Positions 12,517 to 23,060 of a stretch of 64,000 bases of DNA are shown here, piece by piece. Numbering within the stretch: the stretch's first letter is position 1; every line of letters begins with the position of its first letter. Source of the stretch: Amphiura filiformis (lineage: Eukaryota > Echinodermata > Ophiuroidea > Amphilepidida > Amphiuridae); the NCBI RefSeq assembly GCF_039555335.1, contig NC_092637.1, forward strand, positions 44,967,613 through 45,031,612, in the 5' to 3' direction. Under the pieces are notes generated by a model. It saw nothing but the letters and a program-made list of their open reading frames with translations. It had not been told where the DNA came from and searched no databases. The position numbers and the translations under genes are program-made.

Positions 12517-13268
12517 ATTATCATAAATAATATCCATGTAAGTAAACAAACCAGGGGGTAGATATTGCATTATGGTAAACAATAATTGCCAGGTATAAGA
12601 CCACCACTTCTAAACACATCCCAAAAATAAATTACCCCCTGCCTTTACCGGCAATAACCGTGCTCAAAATCTGTGCATACAACCTTAAAACTGAGATACC
12701 AAAAAGAACATAGCTCAGTTTGCAAATGTTGATGCCTCATTTGTCTTTATAGCCCAGAAAGTGTTGCCATGGTGATCCTTTGAATGAAAAAGAATGACCT
12801 AAAAAATCGCTTTTGTTGCTTGAGTACCTGCTCGTAACTGGTCACCGTGGGTCATCCTTGACCAGTTATGCGACTCTAGTATCTTTTAGTGCAAATTTGA
12901 GTGCATCTTTTTTTATTCAAGGATTACCATGATCACCACGGCTACAAATTTTGCGCTATCTAGACAAATGAGGTATCAAATTTTGCATAACTAAAATGGG
13001 TTCCTATTTGATATTTCAGTTTTAAAATTGGATGCATAGATTTTGAGTTCTTGCCTCGTAATAAAGAGGGCTAATTACTTTTTGGGGTGTGTTTATAAAG
13101 TAATCATATTAGAGAGTAGGCCTACATATAGATATCAATGGTAAACAATTGATTTCGGGTTTTGTTACCAGCCTGAGTGCAGACTAATATTAATTGCCAT
13201 ACATAATATCTATGTAAGTAAACAATAAAGAGTAGATATCATTATAATAGTAAACAAGTGCCAGGTGA
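12517..13268. repeat. Direct-repeat pair enclosing a fold-back element
   Basis: About 80 bp at 12517-12599 (AATATCCATGTAAGTAAACAA ... GTAAACAATAATTGCCAGGT) recur in the same orientation at 13191-13268 (AATATCTATGTAAGTAAACAA ... GTAAACAAGTGCCAGGT). Between them, about 12615-13100, is an imperfect palindrome: AAAATCTGTGCAT versus ATGCATAGATTTT, and GCCTCATTTGTCT versus AGACAAATGAGG. A related sequence, AATATCTATGTAAGTAAATAA, also closes the window at 63980-64000. Confidence 0.6.
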
Positions 13269-13476
13269 GTTTGATCTGCATCACAATATTATATATAGTT
13301 GCGCAATAATTGTCGTCATCATGTGATATTTTGTGATATAGTTGTTATTTCAAGAGTGCGAGGGTAGAAATTGATCATGCGGTCTCTCTATTAAATGGTC
13401 ATGTTCTGATTTATTGCATCACATTTGTCTACACATCAAATTGTCCTGCTTTCTAAAATCATCACTTGACGAGTAA

Positions 13477-16219
13477 ATGACAATAATGGCATATGTAACA
13501 ATTGCACCAGGAAAACTAAAACGTGTAGATAGAATTGCACAAGGTGCCTTTGGTACAGTGTACAAAGCAATATGGAATAAAGGGTTCAGGGACAAACAAG
13601 AGGTTGCAGCAAAACAATTAAGCAAGGAGGAAGGAAAACGCGAGGTAGATTTTCTCTCAAAACTTGACCATCCAAATATTGTAAAGTTACTAGGTGCTGT
13701 TGATGATGAAGTGGATTTCTACATAGTCCTAGAGCTTTGTGATGGCGGCTCACTTCGATCATATCTCAATGCGCATAGAGGCACGCACTTGGGTTCACGA
13801 TTTTATGACTGGGTGAAGCAAGCAGGAAGACCTATCGCGTACCTTAAGACGATGGGCGTGGTCCACAAAGACATTAAATCCAACAACTACGTGATCACAA
13901 ATGGCAGCATCTTGAAATTATGCGATTTCGGATTGGCTAAAGAGATTGATGCTACTATTACTAGGGCAACAGAAACAGCATCTTATCCGTGGATGGCCCC
14001 AGAACTTTTACGAGACAATATCCTTTCTCCTACATATGATATCCACGCCTACGGAGTGGTCGTTTGGGAACTTTGGACAACTGATGTTCCATTTAAAGGT
14101 TGTGACCCTGCCAATCTTATTTGGAGGATATGTAATAACAATGAACATCCACCAATCCCCCCAAACTGCCCCAAACCAATTGCTGATTTGCTGCAACAGT
14201 GCTGGCAAACAGACTGGAAGAAACGCCCCAACATGGAGCAAGTGATGTCAATGGTAAGTCAAAGTTAACTATAATACTCGGTTATAAAAAAAAAAAATAA
14301 GCCTGACCAATGCGTGAAAATAAGGAGAGGAACTACTTGTTGGTAGGCCATTTGAAAAACCAGCCATAAAATCACTAAATACCATATTGGATATCACAAA
14401 ATGATTGATGCTTCGAAATGGTACGTTTTGTTTCATTTTTGGACATTTGTACTGAAATACCGTCATATGGTCCTGTGTCTCTACGAACTCACCGTTCAGG
14501 TCAACTTAGCTGAACCGGCGGGGACATTTTTTAAATTATATTCTCTACTTTTATCTCTTTTATTTGACACCACTGGGGGGGGGGGGGTCATACCTTCTTG
14601 GCATTTTGAGATATGAATAGGGCCCAATAGTATCGATAGACTTTTAGCACGACTATGCATATTAACAATCAGGATGGTTCAGTAGCGTTCTGAATGTATA
14701 GACGAATCCGACGAGCCAAGTGATGGTCAGGATTAAGTCGGCCATAGCTGGGGGCCATCCGCGCCAAACTAGCTTTTGGATTGCGATCCAAGGCGCCCAT
14801 AATCGCGAGCGCATCGGAGCGCGTAGCACTTGCGCCGCGTCACGGGAGCGGTAAACACTGTACGCTTCTGATACTGGCGTCGCGTAAAATGGATGGAAGG
14901 CCCCCATCAGCTATGGCCGCAGGTGAGGTGTAGGAATGTGTGAAGTCGGATTCGTGTATAGCCTACAGTGCTAAAGACATTATATTATGGACCTGGCAGC
15001 CTTAGAGGATGTCTCCGGCAATCACAACATTATGCCTTATGACAGAAAATTAATTAACAAGCACGAACTGTGATTCAGTACGATATAGACTAAATATTAG
15101 AGTCGAGACCAGGTTGGTCATTATACCTGTACAAGTAAAAAAGCACTAGGCACAAAACATAGAATATAATCTGATTACATGTGTTGCACGAAATGTGAAT
15201 GGGAGTAATGAATTCAGAAGGGGAAAACAAGAATAAAAAAAAGATGAATAATGAATGAAAATAACTTGATATTGCTGGTAACTTGTTTCATATGATATCA
15301 TAATATAGCCTATTGTGAAAATGTATGAACTTTTTTGTTGTAATTTCAGCTGGAAACTGCTGAGAATCTATATGCACACCAACAGTTTCAATTCATTGCT
15401 GGTCGTTGGGAGCCTGAGAATGAGTTTGGTCATCTAGATGGGCCTGGGAAGCTGGGACGTGTAAATGACATTGCAGTTTGTCCCAATGGGGACATCGCAG
15501 TCACGCCCTACTACACTCGTAGAGTATGTATGTATAGTAATGACGGGTTATACAGATCTGATCTGGACCTCAATCAAGGGATGGATCCTGGATGGACACC
15601 AGATCCTAAGAATGTCACTGTCAATGCTGATGGTATCATCTATGTGACTTGTAATTGTTATGTACTAATGTATAACGCACAGTGTATGTATAAAGGTAGA
15701 TGGGTAGCCATGTCTCCTCATAACAAACCCCCTGACTCAAAAAACACATGGCTACATGGTCTGGCATTAGATAGCAATGGGCACGTGCTGGTTGGTCAAG
15801 TATGGAGCCCTATGTATATCAGCAAACACAGACAAGATGGATCTCTCATTGCCAGTATCAAGGTTAACATTCAACCCTGGTACCTGGCTGCTACATCTCA
15901 TGACACAATTGTCATCAGTGATTGGGATAGCAAGACTGTAGAGATAGTAGATAGCACAGGACAAGTGTTGCATACTCTCAACCCTAGTAGACAGGTGTCA
16001 TTCTGGTTTCCTGTGGGAGTGTGCTGCTATAATGACATCATATTGGTGTGTAACTTGAATGAGATCTCATGCTTCCCTGTGCCTGCTGAATACCTAGGGT
16101 CAATTACTGTTGGAAATATTAGGCAATATAGTGTGACCATTGCAAAAGATAACCGTAAGCTACTGGTGGGATCTAGTGACAGAGTGATCGTCTATGTAAA
16201 CAAATCATTAGCTATGTAA
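13477..16219 (+). CDS. Protein kinase fused to an NHL-like beta-propeller (two exons)
   Basis: Exon 1 is 13477-14253, intron 14254-15349 (GTAAGT...TTTCAG, phase 0) and exon 2 15350-16219, giving about 548 aa. The start ATG directly follows an in-frame TAA. Residues about 14-258 are a complete kinase domain of tyrosine-kinase-like/MLK appearance: AQGAFGTV loop (21-28), Lys46 in VAAK, HKDIKSNN (130-137), DFG (150-152), APE (174-176). The catalytic HRD is HKD and the first loop glycine is alanine. Residues 260-548 hold repeated motifs such as GKLGRVNDIAVCPNGDIAVT and HGLALDSNGHVLVG, typical of NHL/six-bladed propellers that bind protein or RNA. There is no signal peptide or membrane segment, so it is probably cytosolic. 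The substrate is unknown. An AATAAA lies at 16410-16415. The joined reading is inferred from splice sites and frame. Confidence 0.8.
14696..14960. mobile_element. Small TIR element in the kinase-gene intron
   Basis: TGTATAGACGAATCCGAC at the left and GTCGGATTCGTGTATA at the right are near-inverted copies. GGCCATAGCTG and CAGCTATGGCC form a second inner pair. The core is GC-rich, unlike the AT-rich intron. It is probably a MITE; the target duplication is not resolved. Confidence 0.5.
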
Positions 16220-16321
16220 ACTGATATTTGCAGAGATTCCCTCATGATATTTATGAGCATAGATAGTGATTCAAGGAGAACACTTGGACAATCCTATTTT
16301 GATATAAAATTGGATCGGTTG

Positions 16322-16500
16322 AGCCCATATTTATTGGTCGAGCTATGAGTGTTAAAATATGGGACGAGACGTAGTCGAGTCCAATATTTTAAAACTCATA
16401 GCGAGACTCAATAAATATTGGGCGTAAAGCATCAATTTTATCATTATTATGTTTTGGATCCAATATTATCACAACTTGGATCCATCAAAACATAATAATG
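16322..16500. repeat. Two adjacent hairpins downstream of the kinase gene
   Basis: Arms 16322-16360 and 16384-16423 pair (GAGCCCATATTTATTGG with CAATAAATATTGGGC). A second hairpin pairs 16445-16462 with 16477-16497 (ATTATGTTTTGGATCCAA with TTGGATCCATCAAAACATAAT, one interior gap). The candidate poly(A) signal of the kinase gene lies in the first. Confidence 0.6.
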
Positions 16501-17395
16501 TTTTAAATCAGCCATATCAATTAATACACGCTTGGTAAATGAAAACGTGTGCAGCTGCAGAAATGGTTGTTTTTATTGAAATGAGTCAGTATAACTCGAG
16601 TTTGGCAAATACAACTATTCTTTTTAAAGATTTAGACGTTCAGAATCTGCTCTTTTCAATGATATTTTTTATTTACCGAGGATTCCTTCTACATTTCTTA
16701 CACAAGCGCCACAAACTGGGTGTACTTCTTTTGAATCGGCTTGTATAACCATGATGTGACAAACAATGTTGACTTTTCAGAAGCGATATCGACTTTCATT
16801 GATATACAGTTCAATTTTCAATGTGTTTCACCTTTAAGTGATTTTTTGTTTGTTTTATAGTTTTGAGCATCTTTATCTCATTTTTGAAAGGGGCAGAAAC
16901 AGAATTGTGCTTTTTAAATCACTGGGCTTTTTAAATCAAGTATTTTGGTAGGAGAATATGTATAAAGTTGAAAGATATTTCATTAATTTTCCTATAAAAA
17001 ATACTAATAAAAGTAAAGTAGATGTTTAGCATTATACACTTGTGTGTTAGAAATATGTTAATTACAAAGAAAGTAACAAAAGTGAAAATACAATGTAAAT
17101 AATTGCTATAAAACAAAACCTAGACACATGTACATATAGCTATTTCCAAATATATTCGACCCATACTTAAAATTGTCCTGTGTATACCACTGCATGGGGT
17201 AAATCCCGTATTGGTTTGTCATGAATTGAAACTGAATAGTGTATCTCGAGCATAAATCACCAAAAGGCCAGATATCAAATAATATTTTTTAAACACATGT
17301 AACACAATCTAATCCAATGACTAAGTGAAAGGAGGCGATTTTGAAAATTGAGTTATTATCCCCAGTAATCAAGCATACCATGCTTTGGGTTATTC

Positions 17396-17574
17396 CAGTT
17401 GAAATCCATACACCCTGGCATACACCCCTATGGAAGACATGACCTTAGTCTCCCACACAGGGGGTATAGACTTCAAATGTATTCATCCATTCATGTAAAC
17501 CATTTGAAATACACACTCCCTGTGTGGAAGATTATGGTCATGTCTTCCATAGGGGATGTGTGGATTACAACTGC
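17396..17574. repeat. Palindromic MITE
   Basis: CCCCTATGGAAGACATGACC at the left pairs with GGTCATGTCTTCCATAGGGG at the right; CACACAGGG pairs with CCCTGTGTG and outer CAGTTGAAATCCA with TGGATTACAACTG. It is a near-complete palindrome of about 180 bp. Confidence 0.7.
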
Positions 17575-18892
17575 AATAGCCCCAATTTTCTTATGTATTC
17601 CTATTTTTGTCTGTATTTGAATTTCACACTTGCCACCTTTGGCCTGGTTGGATCAGATTAGATTAGATAGATTAGTTGACATATTGTAAACACTATGTTG
17701 CAGAACTAAAACCAAACTTACTCCTCATCCTACAGAAGATAATTTAGTAATACATCCTACAAGGGGGGGGGGGTGAATCTGGATTGTCTATAGTAAATGT
17801 TTTATACTGTAATTGTTTGGTACCAATTTCAAAGTATGGCTATAAGCTATATAAAGATTACAAGATTCTGAAGCTGATTTTCATTCATGAATGGTCTTAA
17901 TAATTAATATTGTAAATATAGTTCATGCATATCTTGTATTATGTAAATATTTGGTACGTTACGACAGGTTGTTAGACTGCAGTCTTTGTATTTTCATTTT
18001 ATTTTTCTGATTTTCCTTGATATGTCCATAGATGACTAAAAAAAAAAAAAAAATGTTTCATCAAAAATCAGACTGAAGTTTTATAAGAAGTATAGAGATG
18101 TGCAATCATACTCTGTTAATGTAAAACTGAAAGTGAATAAGGGCCACTACTTTTTAGTGGATGTAGAGTTAATGCAACATGTCTTCGTTATTTAATCTAT
18201 TCCCATTTTATTTCCAGCAATGTTTAACTTCTAAATAATGTTCTACGACGTAAAATCGATAATATATTTCCACCAGACAAATTTTTACATCACATTATAA
18301 AAGATTTTCTGTCAACACACATTCGTAAGAACATAAAGAATACTTGTCTACGTCAAATTCGGAGTCTGATTAATTTTGCAGTCATTGTTGGTGGATTCTA
18401 TTCATAGGGACACTTATTGCAGCAGGGTTTTGATTGGAGCTCTAAATTTGCAGCACCACTATATATTTTTGTGTCACCGTGAACAAAGTTCACGGGGACG
18501 CTTACCAGTTCAAATTATGTACTTGTAGTTTATACGTGTAGGGTTGCAAATAGAGAACACGAAAAGAGGCAACACTTCTGATCCAAAGACCGTCTTGTCT
18601 GATTGTCTCCTTTTGTGTCAATGCTCATCGTGCTCATACAAAAATAAGTACCTGACTTTTATTCTTAAACACTTGAGAAAGTTATGTTATTGGTTATTAG
18701 CCGTGTTATATGACACAATATAACATGGCTCATACGTGTATGCACTATTTGAACCAATCGGAGGCGCATAGCAACAACTGGACTGATCGATTCTAAGCGC
18801 TAGGTAATTCCTGGTAAAATGTAGGATTTAATTTGATTAAAATTTGGTATACTTATGATTAATATTTTTATTTGAATTGAAGTGTTTAAAAA

Positions 18893-19047
18893 AGGTATTG
18901 TTTTTAGCCGCTGTCGTGCATCTATCATCTCATATAACACGGGTAACACCATTATTTTTGGTGTAGAACAACAAGGTGACTAAAATAATGGTGTCGCCCG
19001 TGTTATATGAGACGATAGATACACGACAGCGGCTAAAAACAATACCT
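18893..19047. repeat. Fold-back element, 66 bp arms
   Basis: Arms 18893-18958 and 18982-19047 are near-perfect reverse complements (AGGTATTGTTTTTAGCCGC with GCGGCTAAAAACAATACCT). A partial relative of the inner motif (CCGTGTTATATGA) occurs near 18702. Confidence 0.7.
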
Positions 19048-19514
19048 GTATTCTCTAACTTTATCCTTCACTTTTAGGCTTTTCATACAAAAAAGTTTTT
19101 TCATAAAAAAAGTTTTAGCAGGCACCTCCAAAGATGTTAAGTTTGGATTTAGGTAATGCAGTATCCTTTACACCCCAATAATGTGTTTGAGGCAGTGAAA
19201 ACGTAAATAATAGGTGTGGTACAGCTGACCCCATTTATTTAAACATTTTTACTGCCGAGGACACATCATTTGAGTGTAAAGAATAATGCTACACACTTTA
19301 TGTCTATTCTATTACCACAAAATAGTGTGATTTAGGAAAAAAAACCACTTTTTCCCCGAAATATTTTCAGTTGCATACTTCAAGGTCCAGTGCTCTCACG
19401 TGATGTGTTTTAACAAATCGCAGTGCGCGATTTTGAATAATGGGTCATGAGGTTAATAGAATATTATTGAATTAAGGGTTTAAAGAGTTACCGGTATTTC
19501 AATTACTTGAGTAT

Positions 19515-19752
19515 TTTCAATGGGCCTTTCAGTAAATCCCCAAAGTCTTTGCAAGTAGACCCATAATGACGTATCCCGAGTGACGTATAACCGATGTACT
19601 CATCATTACTGTGCAATTCAACCATGTTGCACGTGCACGGTGAAGATGTGAGCACGATAAATTGCACGGTATTAAGATGTACACATCCATGATACGTCAT
19701 CAGGGGTCCAAAGGCTTTTGGGATTTATCGAAAAGGTCGATAGGCCCCACTC
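19515..19752. repeat. Imperfect inverted-repeat element
   Basis: GTAAATCCCCAAAGTCTTTG and, inverted, CAAAGGCTTTTGGGATTTAT bracket about 200 bp that also pair through ATGACGTAT / ATACGTCAT and GTGCAATT / AATTGCAC. No coding content. Confidence 0.5.
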
Positions 19753-20768
19753 AGTTTTTGATTCATCAACAGACAGGATCTAGCCCATGGGGCATATATC
19801 ATGTTATGCATACCTGCTTTAAATGATAAAAAACCAACCAGATGGACTTTCCATGTTTGTTTTTGCACACCTCTTTATGAATTGTCACGATTATGACTTG
19901 TGATCACGACACATATGTTGAATATGATCTCAAAGTTCAATTATTATGTGTTCAATTAAAGTCAGCATCAGTGATTTGCCAGAGAATAATACAAATTTGG
20001 ATTTGGGTACTTTTGGAAGACTATATGAGCTAAGAAACAAAATTGGCAAAAGTATGAAGGCAATATTTGGCTAAATACAGCCATATTTTCGCCAAATGTA
20101 TTGATTTTGACTGAAACAAATTTGCAACAAATTCAAACATTTTCATAAAAGTCATGTAAAGTTGGTCGTTTTTGGCCAAATATAATTGATTTTGACCGGA
20201 AAATTTGTTGAAATTCAAAGCATTTTCATAATAGACTGTATGCAAACATGTTTTGAAAATTTCGACATGTTCGCAATAGTGACTCGGTAGCAACAAGTCA
20301 AGGGCTCGGTTACCATCCCATTTAAGAACACGTATTGGCGAACACGAAAACCCCACTTCCCCAGTTGATGAGCACATCACTAAGGAACACCATAGTATAG
20401 ACTGGGATGGCGTACGCATTCTGGACAGTGAAGCAGATTGGTTCAGGAGAGGGGTTAGAGATCCAAATAAGAAAAACTGGCAGCGACCTCAACAGAGACC
20501 GGGGGCGCCATGATCTTCCAGTTGTTTATAACAAGATTTTGTCACTTGACCCAAAAGCAATCAATATCTGGTAGTCAAGTGCCAAGTCAAGTGGAATAAT
20601 CTGTTTAGTGGCTAAAGAAGACCTGTAGATGCAGGTCGCAAACTGCCACAGCTCTGCAAATAGTAAGTATTGTGACTGTTGTTTTAAATCTAATGTACTA
20701 CAGGGTGTCCCCCAAAAACAGACGATGGTGGCCGACATTACTCAATGTGGCAACAGCCAATAGCGTAA

Positions 20769-21234
20769 AGGGGGCGTAGCAGTAATTCAGCGTCCCATAG
20801 GATAACGTGTGAATTCGGCCTAATTCAAGCGCCATTTCTGGCGTCCCTGCAATACTTGGCAAAATAAATTTGGTATCAAATTAAAGCTCTGTTTCTCTAG
20901 ATTCCAAAACTTTTGTCGGCATATATCGATGACCATTGACTTTTTTCGCTATTTTGCGGTGCAAAAAAGAGGTAAAAATATACTAAACTCGCCACTGACA
21001 TTTCAAAATCGGGTTTTCTGTTAATCCGCCACAGAGAATTGCTTTTGAGATCAATTGTCCATTTCTCCATGCTATCATTAAAGACACTTGTCGAATTCAT
21101 ATGAGCCGATTTTGAGTGATTTAAAGTTAACATGTCGGTAGATATGGTCGCTACAATCTCATATTCACTATGGACTATATTAGCCGAATTTCGTTGTTAC
21201 ATAAAATGCGGAGTGATTTAGTGTTGCGCCCTCT
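20769..21234 (+). repeat. 470 bp direct repeat, copy 1
   Basis: This begins GGGGGCGTAGCAGTAATTCA and ends GTGTTGCGCCCTCT. It is about 95% identical by eye to 21888-22356, with the same orientation. The pair encloses 653 bp of unrelated sequence. The arrangement could be LTR-like, a tandem dimer or two insertions; there is no TG...CA end. Confidence 0.7.
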
Positions 21235-21887
21235 TAAAAGGTGTTAAAAGTTTTCAAAATCCACATTTATTACTCATTATGTAAACTAGAGCAAATTTGA
21301 AGCTCAACACCGAAGATTTCTTTCATGTCTCTGCGACATTCCGTTCAAGAGAAATGATGTTTTAAAGATCAGTGCCGAAATGCCGAAAATCGAACATTTC
21401 GACTTTTCCTCCAATACGCGAAAGTTTCTACAAAACTCACTAAATTAGTGACAGACGACAATTTGAACACATCTTTGAACCAAGTTTAATTTCTTTTCTA
21501 GATTATCAGTGTTGCCATTTTGTTTTGGAAATCATTTATTACTGAGTCTGAAGTATAACCACCCCCCCCCCGTTCCAGTGGTAATAATTACGATCTTTTT
21601 GGCTAGGCCTACTAAATATTCAGCAAAACGGATTCATGCAGATTAACAATGTCTATTAACCTTAAAATCCACTGTTGAGCCTTTTTGAGGATTTTTGAAC
21701 GCATTTCTAGACTTTGCAGGCGCCTACTCGGCCAATAAAGTGTTTTTTTCCAATAATATTTCACGAGGATGACTTTTTGTCTTCTTTGTTTATCATCCTG
21801 ATCGAACTAGACCACATTTTGCGAAGCGCATCTCTTATTTTGCGCGAAGAATGTAAAAGGAAAGCGTTCATAGCGACGGCCGTTACA

Positions 21888-22356
21888 AGGGGGCGCAGCA
21901 CTAATTCAGCGTCCCATAGGATAACGTGTGAATTTGGCCTACTTCAAGCGCCATTTCTGGCGTCCCTGCAATACTTGGCAAAATAAATTTGGTATCAAAT
22001 TAAAGCTCTGTTTCTCTAGATTCCAAAACTTTTGTCGGCATATATCGATGACCATTGACTTTTTTTGCTATTTTGCGGTGCAAAAAAAAGAGGTAAAAAT
22101 ATACTAAACTCACCACTCACATTTCAAAATCAGGTTTTCTCTTAATCCGCCACAGAGAATTGCTTTTGAGATCAATTGTCCAGTTTTTTTCTGCATGTTA
22201 TCATTAAAGACGCTTGTCGAATTCATATGAGCCGATTTAGAGTGATTTAAAGTTAACATGTCGGTAGATATGGTCGCTACAATCTCATATTCACTATAAT
22301 TAGCCGAATTTCGTTGTTACATAAAATACAATGAGTGATTTAGTGTTGCACCCTCT
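21888..22356 (+). repeat. 470 bp direct repeat, copy 2
   Basis: This begins GGGGGCGCAGCACTAATTCA and ends GTGTTGCACCCTCT, and shares CATATATCGATGACCATTGA and TTAACATGTCGGTAGATATG with copy 1. It differs by scattered substitutions and small indels. It shows no coding capacity. Confidence 0.7.
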
Positions 22357-23060
22357 AAACAAAACAGACAATATGTACGGCAACACTCCCTCATTTCAAA
22401 TCTTTAGTTTTGGTTTCTCTTTTGTTCAGAAACCAAAAATCAAGGGATTAAAAAGGAGAGCAGATCTGGTCTGCAATCATAACACTATTATGCTGGGAGG
22501 ACACAGTATAGGGTATATAACCAGAAGTGCACAACCGCATTGTGCTAACATAATTATTATCATGATTGATATCGGAAATCTATCCCACAGTTGATGCTCT
22601 CTGTCGAAGGTGACATATTACACTCACGAGTTCTATGCCTAGAAATCATATATATGCACGTATATTGAAGGATGGGGTGGGGTGGGGGCTTTGTTTGATT
22701 GTATGAAACATAAACGATGCATGGAGATGATTTGATTATGAATTAGTTTATTATCCCCGGGAAGCACAGCCCATACCTCCCTTTAAGAGGGGGCTCCCCT
22801 CCCTATATAACCACCCCTTCCCTAAGTGACTCCCCTACATTCGATATCTTCATCTCGAGCTCTCTTCCCCCTTCTCTTTCACTTCCAATACTCTCTCCCA
22901 TCTTTTTCTCTTTCTCCCGGCCCATACCCCCCTCTTCAGTCTTCAGTCTTTATGCTCCTAAATAAAGCAGATAGCTTGTCCAAGGAGAAATGTGCTGCTC
23001 AGATGTGCCAATATTGCAGGATATGTACAAGATGTGCGAGTAAAAATGAACTCTAGATGC

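Larger units (their letters stand above)
10700..13476. other. Non-coding region with MITEs and low complexity
   Basis: No credible gene. It holds a 339 bp TIR element (11380-11718), a C- and CA-rich simple tract at about 12006-12066, and a pair of direct repeats flanking a fold-back (12517-13268). The ORFs 11112-11471, 11257-11538 and 11926-12135 lack domains and run into repeats. Confidence 0.6.
16500..22760. other. Non-coding, repeat-rich region
   Basis: No gene is supportable. Fold-backs lie at 17396-17574, 18893-19047 and about 19515-19752, homopolymer runs at about 17765 (G), 18038 (A) and 21560 (C), and a pair of 470 bp direct repeats at 20769-21234 and 21888-22356. Short ORFs show no recognisable domain. 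Confidence 0.55.

Noticed and set aside
14296-15349. ORFs in the kinase-gene intron (14269-14466, 14401-14616, 14662-14907)
   Set aside because: They are short, lack domains and lie between a strong GTAAGT donor and TTTCAG acceptor; one is inside a MITE.
20769-22356. Classic LTR retrotransposon
   Set aside because: No TG...CA ends, no visible primer-binding site or gag/pol; only 653 bp between the repeats.
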